Below are positions 34,612 to 42,237 of a stretch of DNA of 64,000 nucleotides, piece after piece (within the stretch, counting starts at the first letter, position 1; each line of letters opens with the position of its first letter). The stretch is from Pseudomonas sihuiensis (GTDB lineage Bacteria > Pseudomonadota > Gammaproteobacteria > Pseudomonadales > Pseudomonadaceae): assembly GCF_900106015.1 (NCBI RefSeq), contig NZ_LT629797.1, positions 3,224,001-3,288,000 of the forward strand. The letters are read 5' to 3'. The notes beneath the pieces are model-generated. The model had not been told where the DNA came from. It made no database searches and saw only the letters and a program-made list of their open reading frames with translations. The translations under genes were made by a program, and so were the position numbers.

Positions 34612-34753
34612 GTAGGGCGGATCGGAACGCCGGCCGCTCGTAGCGAAGCGAACAGTCCGCCGGGCCGTGCCAAGTTCTGCACCGCAACTCACGTCCAACA
34701 CTCCCCTCAACGGCGTACTGCTTCCGAGCGGCCGGCGCCCCGGTACGCCCTAC
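34612..34753. repeat. Dispersed repeat family 2, copy E
   Basis: Ends GTAGGGCGGA and GGTACGCCCTAC are complementary. The core AGCGAAGCGAACAGTCCGCC...GGCGTACTGCTTC is shared with 24333-24448. A strong internal stem unique to this copy pairs CGCCGGCCGCTCG (34628-34640) with CGAGCGGCCGGCG (34725-34737). It lies in the convergent gap after the thioredoxin gene. Confidence 0.82.
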
Positions 34754-34846
34754 GACCCTCGCCTTGTGGTGCGCACCAGCGATGGCGGCGCTAGCGCCTC
34801 GTTGCGCGCTGCATGGCAGCGCGCGACACCCTAACAGCCTGAGCGA

Positions 34847-35188
34847 CTACTCCTGCCAGTGATAGATCGGCGCATCCGCGCCGGTTTCCATGCGGATCTG
34901 CGAGCAGTGGCGCAGGCGCACCAGCAAGCGCTTACCTGCAGCTTCGCCACCAGCCAGCGCAGCCAGCTGCGCCATCAGCCGTGGCCCTTCGACCTGCCCC
35001 GCCTCACGCACCAGCTGCAATGCGGTCTGCCATAACGCATCACCTGCATCCGCCATGGGAGTCGGTGCCACCACATTGGCAACCGGCGTAACCGCCACGT
35101 GCTGCGCCAGTTGCGCCCAGTCCTCGGCATCCAGCTCCAGCGTCAGATCCACCGGCCAGTCGCCAATGCGCCCACGTATTCGCACCAT
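34847..35188 (-). CDS. Hypothetical protein
   Basis: A 113-aa acidic, soluble protein with no signal peptide. Its first 30 residues (MVRIRGRIGDWPVDLTLELDAEDW) look like a short beta domain; an alanine-rich linker and a helical C-terminal part with RLLVRLRHC follow. I do not recognise the family. It is transcribed away from the zinc-responsive operon and converges on the thioredoxin gene; its start lies 70 bases from the Zur-type box, so it might share that control. Confidence 0.65.
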   Translation of the reverse strand: MVRIRGRIGDWPVDLTLELDAEDWAQLAQHVAVTPVANVVAPTPMADAGDALWQTALQLVREAGQVEGPRLMAQLAALAGGEAAGKRLLVRLRHCSQIRMETGADAPIYHWQE

Positions 35189-35256
35189 GTTCAGCCTCCA
35201 GTCAGGAATTCACATGCTCCCACGGCAGCGCCAGGCTGGCCAGTTCGCCACGAAAG

Positions 35257-35273
35257 TTGTTATAACGTAACAA
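35257..35273. promoter_or_regulatory. Zur-type operator
   Basis: TTGTTATAACGTAACAA: arms TTGTTA and TAACAA. The centre GTTATAACGTAAC differs at two specified positions from the gammaproteobacterial Zur core GTTATANTATAAC. It lies 28 bp before a His-rich periplasmic protein gene. This fits zinc-starvation induction of the operon at 35302-38801. Confidence 0.72.
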
Positions 35274-35301
35274 TCAAATCGCACCTACGCTGGAGATAAC
35301 C

Positions 35302-35886
35302 ATGCGCCACCTGCTGCTCGCCCTGCCCTTCGCCCTGTTGCCCCTGGTCGCTGCCCAGGCTCATGAGCACGGCCATGATCACGGCCACGAACATTCCCAC
35401 GACAGCCTGGGAGCCCACGAGCATGGTGTCGCCAGCCTCAATGCCGCGCTGGACGGCAACCTGCTGGAGCTGCAATTCGAAAGCCCGGCGATGAACCTGG
35501 TCGGCTTCGAACATGCAGCCAAAAGCGATGCCGACAAGGCCAAGATCGCGGCCGCCAAGCGCGAGCTGGAGCGCCCCATCAGCCTGTTCGCCCTGACCAG
35601 CGGCGACTGCCAGGCCACCCAGGTCGAACTGCAAAGCCCCCTGTTCGCTGGCAAAGCGCACGACCACATGCATGACCATCACGATCACAAGCACGAAGGC
35701 GAACACAGCGACATTCATGCGCACTACCGCTTCGAATGCGCCAAGGCCAACGAATTGAAACAACTGGATCTGGCCGAGCTGTTCAAACGTTTCCCTGCCA
35801 CCGAGAAGATTCAGGTACAACTGATCGGCCCGAACGGCCAACAGGGCGTGGAACTGACTCCAGCCCAGCCACGTCTGTCTTTCTGA
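35302..35886 (+). CDS. His-rich periplasmic DUF2796 protein (zinc-binding candidate)
   Basis: A 194-aa exported protein: signal peptide to about residue 20 (LLPLVAAQA), then a histidine-rich run with HEHGHDHGHEHSHD and a second cluster near 115-130 (HDHMHDHHDHKHEGEHSD). The rest is a DUF2796 domain. Such His runs bind zinc. It sits first behind a Zur-type box and before an ABC ATPase/permease and a DUF3299 protein, the arrangement I recall for the zinc-starvation-induced P. aeruginosa genes PA4063-PA4066. A role in zinc capture is inferred. Confidence 0.85.
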   Translation: MRHLLLALPFALLPLVAAQAHEHGHDHGHEHSHDSLGAHEHGVASLNAALDGNLLELQFESPAMNLVGFEHAAKSDADKAKIAAAKRELERPISLFALTSGDCQATQVELQSPLFAGKAHDHMHDHHDHKHEGEHSDIHAHYRFECAKANELKQLDLAELFKRFPATEKIQVQLIGPNGQQGVELTPAQPRLSF

Positions 35887-35945
35887 TGCCGTAGGGTGGA
35901 TCGGGGCGCGTAGCTGACGCTCTTTTCATCCACCCCATCGGTTTT

Positions 35946-36009
35946 GTGGGAGGACCAGGTGGCGACTCGCTTTAGCCGCGAAAAAGCTCGCCGCTAAAGC
36001 GCCTCCTAC
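35946..36009. repeat. REP palindrome, GGAGGCGCTTTAGC family
   Basis: GTGGGAGG...GCGACTCGCTTTAGCCGCG faces CGCCGCTAAAGCGCCTCCTAC. A shorter hairpin (GTAGGGTGGATC/CATCCACC, 35891-35934) precedes it. Both lie within the putative operon between the DUF2796 and ATPase genes. Confidence 0.75.
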
Positions 36010-36105
36010 AAACCTGCTCCGCAGGTGTGAATGCCATCCGCGAGCTCGGCTCAGACAATCAGGCCACCACGCCCGGCTTTTCATGAACGACGATTCGAAG
36101 AAACC

Positions 36106-36813
36106 ATGACCCAACCTCTGATCGAACTCGCCGATCTCGGCTTCGCCTGGCCTGGCCAGGCGCAGTTGCTGGATATTCCCCATTTCACCCTGGCGCGCGG
36201 CGAAACCCTGTTTCTCAAGGGCCCCAGCGGCAGCGGCAAGACCACCCTGCTCGGCCTGCTCGGTGGCGTACAAAGGGCGCAAAGCGGCCATATCCGCCTG
36301 CTTGGCCAGGACCTGGGCCAGCTTTCGGCCGGTGCCCGTGATCGCTTCCGTGTCAATCACACCGGCTACATCTTCCAGCAGTTCAACCTGCTGCCGTTTC
36401 TCTCAGTGCGCGAGAACGTCGAACTGCCCTGCCGCTTCTCGCGCCTGCGTGCCGAACGCGCGCGCCAGCGCCACGGCAGCATCGATGCAGCCGCCGCTGC
36501 GCTGCTCGATCACCTGGGGCTACGCGCCGAGCTGCTTGGCCGGCGCGCCGATGAACTGTCCATCGGCCAGCAACAGCGGGTCGCCGCCGCCCGCGCGCTG
36601 ATCGGCCAGCCGGAGCTGGTGATCGCCGACGAACCCACTTCCGCACTGGACTTCGACGCCCGCGAAGCCTTCCTGCAACTATTGTTCGCCGAATGCCGCG
36701 CCGCCGGCGCCAGCCTGCTGTTCGTCAGCCACGACCAGAGTCTGGCCCCGCTGTTCGACCGCAACCTTTCACTGGCCGAACTCAACCGCGCCACGCGCCC
36801 TCAGGAGGCCTGA
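36106..36813 (+). CDS. ABC transporter ATP-binding protein (LolD/MacB type)
   Basis: A 235-aa ABC ATPase. Walker A GPSGSGKT (39-46), Q-loop FQQFNLLPFLSV, signature LSIGQQQR, Walker B LVIADEPTSALD and the H-loop SHD. It groups with the MacB/LolD-type ATPases that pair with FtsX-like permeases. The permease gene starts two bases after its stop. With the neighbouring His-rich and DUF3299 proteins it forms a probable zinc-responsive system; whether it moves metal or something else is unknown. Confidence 0.92.
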   Translation: MTQPLIELADLGFAWPGQAQLLDIPHFTLARGETLFLKGPSGSGKTTLLGLLGGVQRAQSGHIRLLGQDLGQLSAGARDRFRVNHTGYIFQQFNLLPFLSVRENVELPCRFSRLRAERARQRHGSIDAAAAALLDHLGLRAELLGRRADELSIGQQQRVAAARALIGQPELVIADEPTSALDFDAREAFLQLLFAECRAAGASLLFVSHDQSLAPLFDRNLSLAELNRATRPQEA

Positions 36814-36814
36814 G

Positions 36815-38221
36815 ATGCATCTGATCCGCATCGCCCTGGCCAGCCTGGCCAACCGCCGTTTCACCGCCTTGCTCACGGTATTCGCCATCGCCCTTTCGGT
36901 CTGCCTGCTGCTGGCCGTGGAGCGTGTACGTACCGAAGCCCGCGCCAGCTTCGCCAACACCATCAGCGGCACCGACCTGATCGTCGGCGCCCGCTCCGGC
37001 AGCGTGAACCTGCTGCTCTACTCGGTGTTCCGCATCGGCAACGCCACCAACAACATCCGCTGGGACAGTTTCGAGCACTTCGCCAACCACCGTCAGGTGA
37101 AGTGGGCCATCCCCATTTCCCTCGGTGACTCGCACCGCGGCTATCGAGTCATGGGCACCAGCACCGCCTATTTCGAGCACTACCGCTACGCCCGCAGCCA
37201 GGCGCTGAAGCTGGCCAAGGGTCGTGAGTTTGCCGACGACCCGTTCGAGGTAGTACTCGGCGCGGAAGTGGCCCAGGCGCTGGGCTACGGTCTCGGCGAG
37301 AACATCGTCCTGGCACACGGCGTCGCCACCATCAGCCTGGTCAAGCACGACGACAAGCCGTTCACCGTGGTCGGCATCCTCGAACGCACCGGCACACCGG
37401 TCGACCGCACGCTGCACATTTCCCTGGCTGGCATGGAGGCGCTGCACATCGACTGGCAAAACGGCATGCCGGCACGCGGCGCGGCGCAGATCAGCGCGGA
37501 TCAGGTGCGAGAGTGGGCAAGCGCCTGTTCACAAGCGTCGCGAGCGCAGACGGGGCAAGGCGAAAGCGGGCGAGGAAGCGCAGTTGAGTCGAGTCTCAAT
37601 GAGCATTCCGAGCCTGCTTTCAACGCAGCAGCGTCAAGCGCAGTAGCTTGTGGACAGGCGCTGCAGCCCAAGCAGATCACCGCCTTCATGTTGGGCCTCA
37701 ACAGCAAGATCGCCACCTTCAGCCTGCAACGCGAGATCAACGAGTTTCGTGGCGAGCCGCTGCTGGCGATCCTGCCGGGGGTTGCCCTGCAGGAGCTGTG
37801 GAGCCTGATGGGCACGGCCGAGCAGGCGCTGTTCGTGGTCTCGCTGTTCGTCGTGCTGACCGGCCTGATCGGCATGCTCACGGCGATTCTCACCAGCCTC
37901 AACGAGCGCCGCCGGGAGATGGCCATCCTGCGTTCGGTGGGCGCCCGTCCCTGGCATATCGCCAGTCTGCTGGTGCTGGAAGCCTTCGCCCTGGCATTGG
38001 CCGGCGTGGCGTTAGGTGTCGCGCTGCTCTATCTGGGCATCGCCGGCAGCCAGGGCTTCGTCCAGGCCAATTACGGCTTGTACCTGGCACTCAGTGCCCC
38101 GTCGAGCTACGAGTGGAAACTGCTGGGCAGCATTATCGCCGCTGCCGTGGTGATGGGCAGCGTGCCGGCCTGGCGGGCCTATCGGCAGTCCTTGGCCGAT
38201 GGGCTGTCGATCAGGCTTTGA
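36815..38221 (+). CDS. FtsX/MacB-like ABC permease containing an in-frame repeat element
   Basis: A 468-aa permease with an N-terminal helix (~residues 18-38), a large periplasmic domain and three C-terminal helices (from ~340). Residues ~236-283 have a different, low-complexity composition and are encoded by structured repeat copy C (37520-37662), which also occurs in two non-coding spots of this window. The frame stays open through it and the normal sequence resumes at LQPKQITAFMLGL. The insert falls in the periplasmic part, so the protein may still work. It pairs with the ATPase upstream. Confidence 0.88.
   Translation: MHLIRIALASLANRRFTALLTVFAIALSVCLLLAVERVRTEARASFANTISGTDLIVGARSGSVNLLLYSVFRIGNATNNIRWDSFEHFANHRQVKWAIPISLGDSHRGYRVMGTSTAYFEHYRYARSQALKLAKGREFADDPFEVVLGAEVAQALGYGLGENIVLAHGVATISLVKHDDKPFTVVGILERTGTPVDRTLHISLAGMEALHIDWQNGMPARGAAQISADQVREWASACSQASRAQTGQGESGRGSAVESSLNEHSEPAFNAAASSAVACGQALQPKQITAFMLGLNSKIATFSLQREINEFRGEPLLAILPGVALQELWSLMGTAEQALFVVSLFVVLTGLIGMLTAILTSLNERRREMAILRSVGARPWHIASLLVLEAFALALAGVALGVALLYLGIAGSQGFVQANYGLYLALSAPSSYEWKLLGSIIAAAVVMGSVPAWRAYRQSLADGLSIRL
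37520..37662. repeat. Structured dispersed repeat, copy C (inside the permease gene)
   Basis: A 143-bp copy with outer arms AGCGCCTGTTCACAAGC (37520-37536) and GCTTGTGGACAGGCGCT (37646-37662). The middle stem pairs GAAAGCGGGC (37562-37571) with GCCTGCTTTC (37612-37621), and the apical hairpin pairs TTGAG (37584-37588) with CTCAA (37595-37599). The core TGAGCATTCCGAG is at 37600-37612. It is translated in frame as part of the permease. Confidence 0.88.
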
Positions 38222-38279
38222 GGCAAAGTTGCAGGCGCCTGTCGTACACTGCGCAGGCGCTCTTACCAAGAGGTTTCTC

Positions 38280-38801
38280 ATGTCCCGCCCCGTGCTCGCC
38301 ACCCTGCTGCTGACCCTGGCCCTGCCACTGGCTGCTGCGGATGTGCGCGAACTCAATTGGTCAGACCTGATCCCGCCGGATGCACCGCCACAGGTGGTCG
38401 ACCCAACGCCGATTCACGACCTCTCGCAACTGGCTGACGCCTTGTCAGAAGCCGGCCCGGCCGCCATGCAACAATCGCCCGCCGCTCCGGTGGTCAGGGA
38501 GCTCAATGGCCAGCAGGTGAAACTGCCCGGCTATATCGTGCCGCTGGACGTGACCGACGAAGGCCGCGTGGTGGAGTTTTTGCTGGTGCCCTACTTCGGC
38601 GCCTGCATTCACGTACCACCGCCGCCCTCGAACCAGATCGTCCACGTCACCAGCGAGCTGGGCGTGCTGCTCGATGCGCTGTACCAACCGTTCTGGGTGG
38701 AAGGCCCACTGAAAACCGAACATGTCAGCAGTGAGCTGGCCGAGGTTGGTTATCAGATGGAAGCGGACAAGATCTACGCCTACGAACTGCCGGATAGCTG
38801 A
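38280..38801 (+). CDS. DUF3299 exported protein
   Basis: A 173-aa protein with a signal peptide (MSRPVLATLLLTLALPLAAA). The DUF3299 domain begins at ELNWSDLIPPDAPP and includes VKLPGYIVPLD and LVPYFGACIHVPPPPSNQIV, with a conserved Cys-x-His (Cys, His of ACIHVP) that could bind metal. It closes the DUF2796-ABC-DUF3299 set. The function is unknown. A strong terminator follows at 38894-38927. Confidence 0.85.
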   Translation: MSRPVLATLLLTLALPLAAADVRELNWSDLIPPDAPPQVVDPTPIHDLSQLADALSEAGPAAMQQSPAAPVVRELNGQQVKLPGYIVPLDVTDEGRVVEFLLVPYFGACIHVPPPPSNQIVHVTSELGVLLDALYQPFWVEGPLKTEHVSSELAEVGYQMEADKIYAYELPDS

Positions 38802-38893
38802 CCCTGCCGGGCATTCGTAGGTGTGACTGTAGGAGCGGCTTCAGCCGCGAAAAGATTCGCGGATAACTCGGAACACCGCCCACGCGCCTACAA

Positions 38894-38927
38894 CAAAAAA
38901 AGCCAGACCCTGGAGTCTGGCTTTTTA
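38894..38927 (+). terminator. Rho-independent terminator
   Basis: AGCCAGAC-CCTGGA-GTCTGGCT followed by TTTTTA, with A-run upstream. It ends the zinc-responsive operon. The T-run is also part of the target duplication of the insertion sequence. Confidence 0.9.
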
Positions 38928-38931
38928 CTTG
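38924..38931. repeat. Target-site duplication, left copy
   Basis: TTTACTTG immediately before the left inverted repeat of the IS; repeated exactly at 39959-39966. Confidence 0.92.
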
Positions 38932-39958
38932 GGCTCTGTCTGAGTTATCTGTTGCAGTGGTCTAAACTGAATCGTGATCTTTCCCAGCATGAGGGATCTA
39001 TCATGAAAGCGGTTCAGTTTTCGCGGTGGATGGCACAGCTTTCCAGCCTCAACCCAGAGCAACGCGACCAGTTGAGATCCAAGCTCTTGCCAGCTGCCAG
39101 GCACTCGCAGGACGCAATCAAGGCCCCAAGCCATTGCCCGCATTGTCAATCGCGGGAACTGCGCCCCTGGGGTTCCAGTGGTGACTTGCCGCGATACCGC
39201 TGTAAGGTTTGCGGCAAAACCAGCAATGCCCTGACGGGCACCCCAATGGCGCGACTGAGAAAGCGCCATCTCTGGCAAGACTATGCGGACGCACTGACCC
39301 AGAGCCTGAGCGTGCGCAAGGCCGCCGTTCATTGTGGCGTCAGCAAAAACACAGCTTTCCTGTGGCGACATAGGTTTCTTTCTCGGATTGCCGATCACCA
39401 GGCCCAGCACGCGTCAGGCATTGTTGAAGCAGATGAAACCTTCTTCCTGGAGTCCTTCAAAGGGCAACGCGAACTGCCTCGACCGCCTCGTCGGCGCGGT
39501 GGCAGCGCCAAACGACGCGGACTGTCTGCCGAGCAAATTCCTGTGCTGGTGGTAAGAGATCGCAGTGGTCAGCAGGCAGACTTCAAGTTGGAAAAGCTGG
39601 ATGCACAGCACATAGGGGAGCGGCTACGCCCGCTGATAGACGCGGATGCGATTCTCTGTACTGACAGCGCAAGTGTCTACGCCCATTTCGCCAAGGTTGA
39701 AGGCATCACTCACCGACCGATTAACCCGAGCCAGAATCGACGGGTTGATGGTGCTTTCCACATCCAGAACGTGAATGCCTACGACAGCCGACTCAAGAGC
39801 TGGATGATTCCTTTTCATGGTGTGGCCACCAAGTACCTAACGAACTATCTGGGCTGGCGCCGCCTGCTTGAGCGCTACAAAACACAGCTCAACCCATTGA
39901 TTTGCTTGAAAGAGGCGTTGGGGTATAGGGATATGCAACAGTTAACTCAGACATAGCC
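38932..39958 (+). mobile_element. Complete IS1595-family insertion sequence
   Basis: A 1027-bp element with 25-bp terminal inverted repeats agreeing at 23 positions. The left end is 38932-38956 (GGCTCTGTCTGAGTTATC...); the right end, read inward from 39958, begins GGCTATGTCTGAGTTAAC. It is flanked by the 8-bp direct repeat TTTACTTG, the size known for IS1595. One intact transposase gene fills it. The precise duplication and intact gene suggest a recent, possibly active, insertion. Confidence 0.95.
39003..39956 (+). CDS. IS1595-family transposase
   Basis: A 317-aa transposase. An N-terminal zinc ribbon has Cys45, Cys48, Cys67 and Cys70. A helix-turn-helix-like part (SLSVRKAAVHCGVSKNTAFLW) follows, then the ISXO2/IS1595 catalytic domain with Asp144 (VEADETFF) and Asp221 (LCTDSAS), and the family block HIQNVNAYDSRLKSWM near 253-268. 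The third catalytic residue of this family varies and is not assigned here. The ATG at 39003 lies inside the element, 71 bp from its left end; the frame is open further upstream outside the element by chance. Confidence 0.93.
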   Translation: MKAVQFSRWMAQLSSLNPEQRDQLRSKLLPAARHSQDAIKAPSHCPHCQSRELRPWGSSGDLPRYRCKVCGKTSNALTGTPMARLRKRHLWQDYADALTQSLSVRKAAVHCGVSKNTAFLWRHRFLSRIADHQAQHASGIVEADETFFLESFKGQRELPRPPRRRGGSAKRRGLSAEQIPVLVVRDRSGQQADFKLEKLDAQHIGERLRPLIDADAILCTDSASVYAHFAKVEGITHRPINPSQNRRVDGAFHIQNVNAYDSRLKSWMIPFHGVATKYLTNYLGWRRLLERYKTQLNPLICLKEALGYRDMQQLTQT

Positions 39959-39966
39959 TTTACTTG
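39959..39966. repeat. Target-site duplication, right copy
   Basis: TTTACTTG directly after the right inverted repeat, identical to 38924-38931. Its last G is also the first base of the next palindrome. Confidence 0.92.
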
Positions 39967-40023
39967 GTGCGCGCGGCGCACCTACAGGCGGCGGTCACCC
40001 AAGTAGGGTGCGCCGCGCGCACC
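39966..40023. repeat. REP-like palindrome, GGTGCGCGCGGCGCACC family
   Basis: GGTGCGCGCGGCGCACCTAC with its complement GTAGGGTGCGCCGCGCGCAC...ending at 40023. It is related to 22387-22435. Before the IS arrived it stood directly next to the terminator. Confidence 0.85.
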
Positions 40024-40032
40024 GAAAACGAC

Positions 40033-41130
40033 TCAACTGCGACTGGCGACCCGGTTCTCCCGCTCGAAGCGCAGCTCGCTTTCCGCCCATTGCCGCCAGG
40101 AGCGCACCTTGGCTCGCTCGGCACCACCACGCTCGGCACGCGCCAGTGCATCCAGGCCAGCCTGCCAGCGCGACTGCTCCAGCTCCAGCTGTGCAACATA
40201 AAGCCAATGCTTGCCATTGCCGCTGCGCTCAGCCAGAGGACGCAGCACGCGCACCGCAGCGGAACGATCACGCGCCTGCCACCAGAACAGCCCCAAGCGT
40301 TCCTGACGCGCGGTGGTATTGGCCAGCAGACCTCTGTCGAGCATGCCGGCAAGCAGCTTGGCGCCCTGCCAGGGCTGATCGGCAGCACCGGCGAGCAGCA
40401 CTAGGTTGTCCAGCTCCGCTTCGCTGAAACGCAGACCCTTGCTGTGCGCCGCACGCAGGGTCGCCAGCGCCTTGTCATTACTGCCGGCCATCTGCTGCAG
40501 GGCAGCCAGCTGACGCCAGCCCTTGGCATCGTTCGGCTGGCGCGCCAGCAACTGGCGCTGCCAGCGCTCGGCCTGGGCATAACGTTTCAGATCGGCATTG
40601 GCACCCACCAGAAACTGCAGCCAGATATCGGCGGCCTTGGGATTGGCCTGCACGTAACGCTCGGCCAGGGGCAGCGCCTTGGCCGGCTGGTTCATGCCCT
40701 GATAGGCCTGCACCAGCATCTGCAGTACCTCCTCGGAGGCACTGCTCTGATTCGGCGCCAGCAACTCGACGACCTTGGCGTAGCGGCGCTCACCCAGGTT
40801 GAGCTTGGCCAGATTGAGGCGCTCGCCAGCCAGCATTTCATCGTCAAGCTTGCCGCTACGCACAGCCTTGTCCAGCCAGTCGATGGCCTGAGCATTGTTG
40901 CCGGCCGACCAGGCCACGTAAGCCTTGCTGCGCCAGACCAGAGCCTCCTCAAGACTGCCGCTCTTGGTCTGGACCTCATCCAGCGCGCGCCGCGCGGCGC
41001 TGTAATCGCCCTTCTGCTGCGCGCCTTGCGCCGCATTCAAAGCCTTGAACACGGCCGGGTCGATGGTCTGCTGGGCCATGGCGGGCAGGGCTGCGGCACT
41101 GAGCATCACGAGCAACAACCAACGGTACAT
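40033..41130 (-). CDS. Exported tetratricopeptide-repeat protein of the TonB2 cluster
   Basis: A 365-aa periplasmic protein with a signal peptide (ending AALPAMAQQ) and about seven TPR-like helical pairs (for example GDYSAARRALDEV, LNLGERRYAKVVELL, YQGMNQPAKALPLAERYV). TPR proteins of this kind close TonB2-type operons and are thought to assist complex assembly. Only two bases separate it from tonB. Confidence 0.85.
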   Translation of the reverse strand: MYRWLLLVMLSAAALPAMAQQTIDPAVFKALNAAQGAQQKGDYSAARRALDEVQTKSGSLEEALVWRSKAYVAWSAGNNAQAIDWLDKAVRSGKLDDEMLAGERLNLAKLNLGERRYAKVVELLAPNQSSASEEVLQMLVQAYQGMNQPAKALPLAERYVQANPKAADIWLQFLVGANADLKRYAQAERWQRQLLARQPNDAKGWRQLAALQQMAGSNDKALATLRAAHSKGLRFSEAELDNLVLLAGAADQPWQGAKLLAGMLDRGLLANTTARQERLGLFWWQARDRSAAVRVLRPLAERSGNGKHWLYVAQLELEQSRWQAGLDALARAERGGAERAKVRSWRQWAESELRFERENRVASRS

Positions 41131-41132
41131 GG

Positions 41133-41816
41133 TCAGCTCCTTTCCAGACGGAAGTAGAGGGTCTTCACCGCTTCGCGGTCCACCGCCAGGCCACCTTCGG
41201 TACGTGGCGCGAAGCGCCAGCGTGCCGCGGCGCGGCGTGCTTCGCGCTCGAAGACGTTACGCGGGTTGGCTTCCAGCACGCGGATGTTCTCCACATTGCC
41301 GGAGCGATTGATGGTGAAAGCCAGTTTGACGAAACCTTCGATGCCACGCTGCAGCGCATAACGCGGGTATTCCGGGCGCACGTCGTTGAGCGGCATGACT
41401 TCGCTCTCCATCCCGCCCATCTGCCCACCGGACTCGGCGGCCTGGCTCGGCGGTGCCGGCGCTGGAGCCCCCGGTGCAAGACCGGACAAGCTCGGCGCAG
41501 GCGCGCTGTTGACGGCGATACCACTGGCCAGGCTTGGCAGTTGGATGTCCAGCGCCGGCAGGTTGGCATTTGGCGTAGCCGTTTGCGGTGTCGGCGGCGT
41601 GGGTGGCTGCGGCGTTTGCGGCTGAGGTGGCTGCGGTGCCTGCTGACGGGTGCGGCTGGCGGTCTCGCTGGAGTTACCGTCCATGCGCACGAAGTTGGCC
41701 ACGCTGACCGGGTCCTGACTTACCTTGGCGCTCGGCGGCGCGACCATGTACAGCATCAGGGCGAACAGCCCCAGGGCCATCAGGCAGGCACCGAGAAAAG
41801 ACAGCGGCAGACGCAT
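41133..41816 (-). CDS. TonB-family energy-transducing protein (TonB2 type)
   Basis: A 227-aa TonB protein: N-terminal membrane anchor (residues ~5-26), a Pro/Gln-rich linker (~60-85, PQPPQPQTPQPPTPPTP) and a C-terminal TonB domain (~145-227) with RPEYPRYALQRGIEGFVKLAF and RRAAARWRF. It carries proton-motive energy from ExbB/ExbD to outer-membrane receptors such as BtuB or siderophore receptors. The ATG at 41816 overlaps the exbD stop (TGATG). Confidence 0.92.
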   Translation of the reverse strand: MRLPLSFLGACLMALGLFALMLYMVAPPSAKVSQDPVSVANFVRMDGNSSETASRTRQQAPQPPQPQTPQPPTPPTPQTATPNANLPALDIQLPSLASGIAVNSAPAPSLSGLAPGAPAPAPPSQAAESGGQMGGMESEVMPLNDVRPEYPRYALQRGIEGFVKLAFTINRSGNVENIRVLEANPRNVFEREARRAAARWRFAPRTEGGLAVDREAVKTLYFRLERS

Positions 41817-42226
41817 CAATTGACTCCGCTGCCGGCGGCCAGGGCGACATCCTGCACGCCAGCCAGGCGCGCCTGATCCATCACCTGGACGACCAGGCCG
41901 GTACGCGCATCCTGATCGGCCTGCACCACCACGGCGCCATCCGGCTGATCGACGCGCATGCGCTCGACATGCGCCCGCACGCTGCGGATGTCCACCGGCT
42001 GCTTGTCCATCCAGATCTGCCCGTCGGCGGTGACGGCAATGAGGATGTTGCCCTTGTCCTGCGGGCTGGCGGTTTCCGCCTGCGGACGCTGCACCTCGAC
42101 GCCGGACTCACGAATGAAGGAGCTGGTGACGATGAAGAAAATCAGCATGATGAAGACCACGTCGAGCATCGGTGTGAGGTCGATGCCGGTATCTTCGTCC
42201 TGCTGGTGGTGACGACGCATTCTCAT
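41816..42226 (-). CDS. ExbD/TolR-family biopolymer transport protein
   Basis: A 136-aa ExbD with one membrane helix carrying the key aspartate (DLTPMLDVVFIMLIFFIVTS, residues ~17-36) and a periplasmic domain. With ExbB it forms the proton channel. The start is ATG 42226, giving MRMRRHHQQDEDTGIDL; it lies 11 bp after the exbB stop. Confidence 0.93.
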   Translation of the reverse strand: MRMRRHHQQDEDTGIDLTPMLDVVFIMLIFFIVTSSFIRESGVEVQRPQAETASPQDKGNILIAVTADGQIWMDKQPVDIRSVRAHVERMRVDQPDGAVVVQADQDARTGLVVQVMDQARLAGVQDVALAAGSGVN

Positions 42227-42237
42227 GTTGGGCGATC

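Noticed and set aside
38823..39002. Longer transposase starting outside the IS at 38823
   Set aside because: That start lies before the left inverted repeat and the target duplication, and across a terminator; the element must encode its own start (39003).
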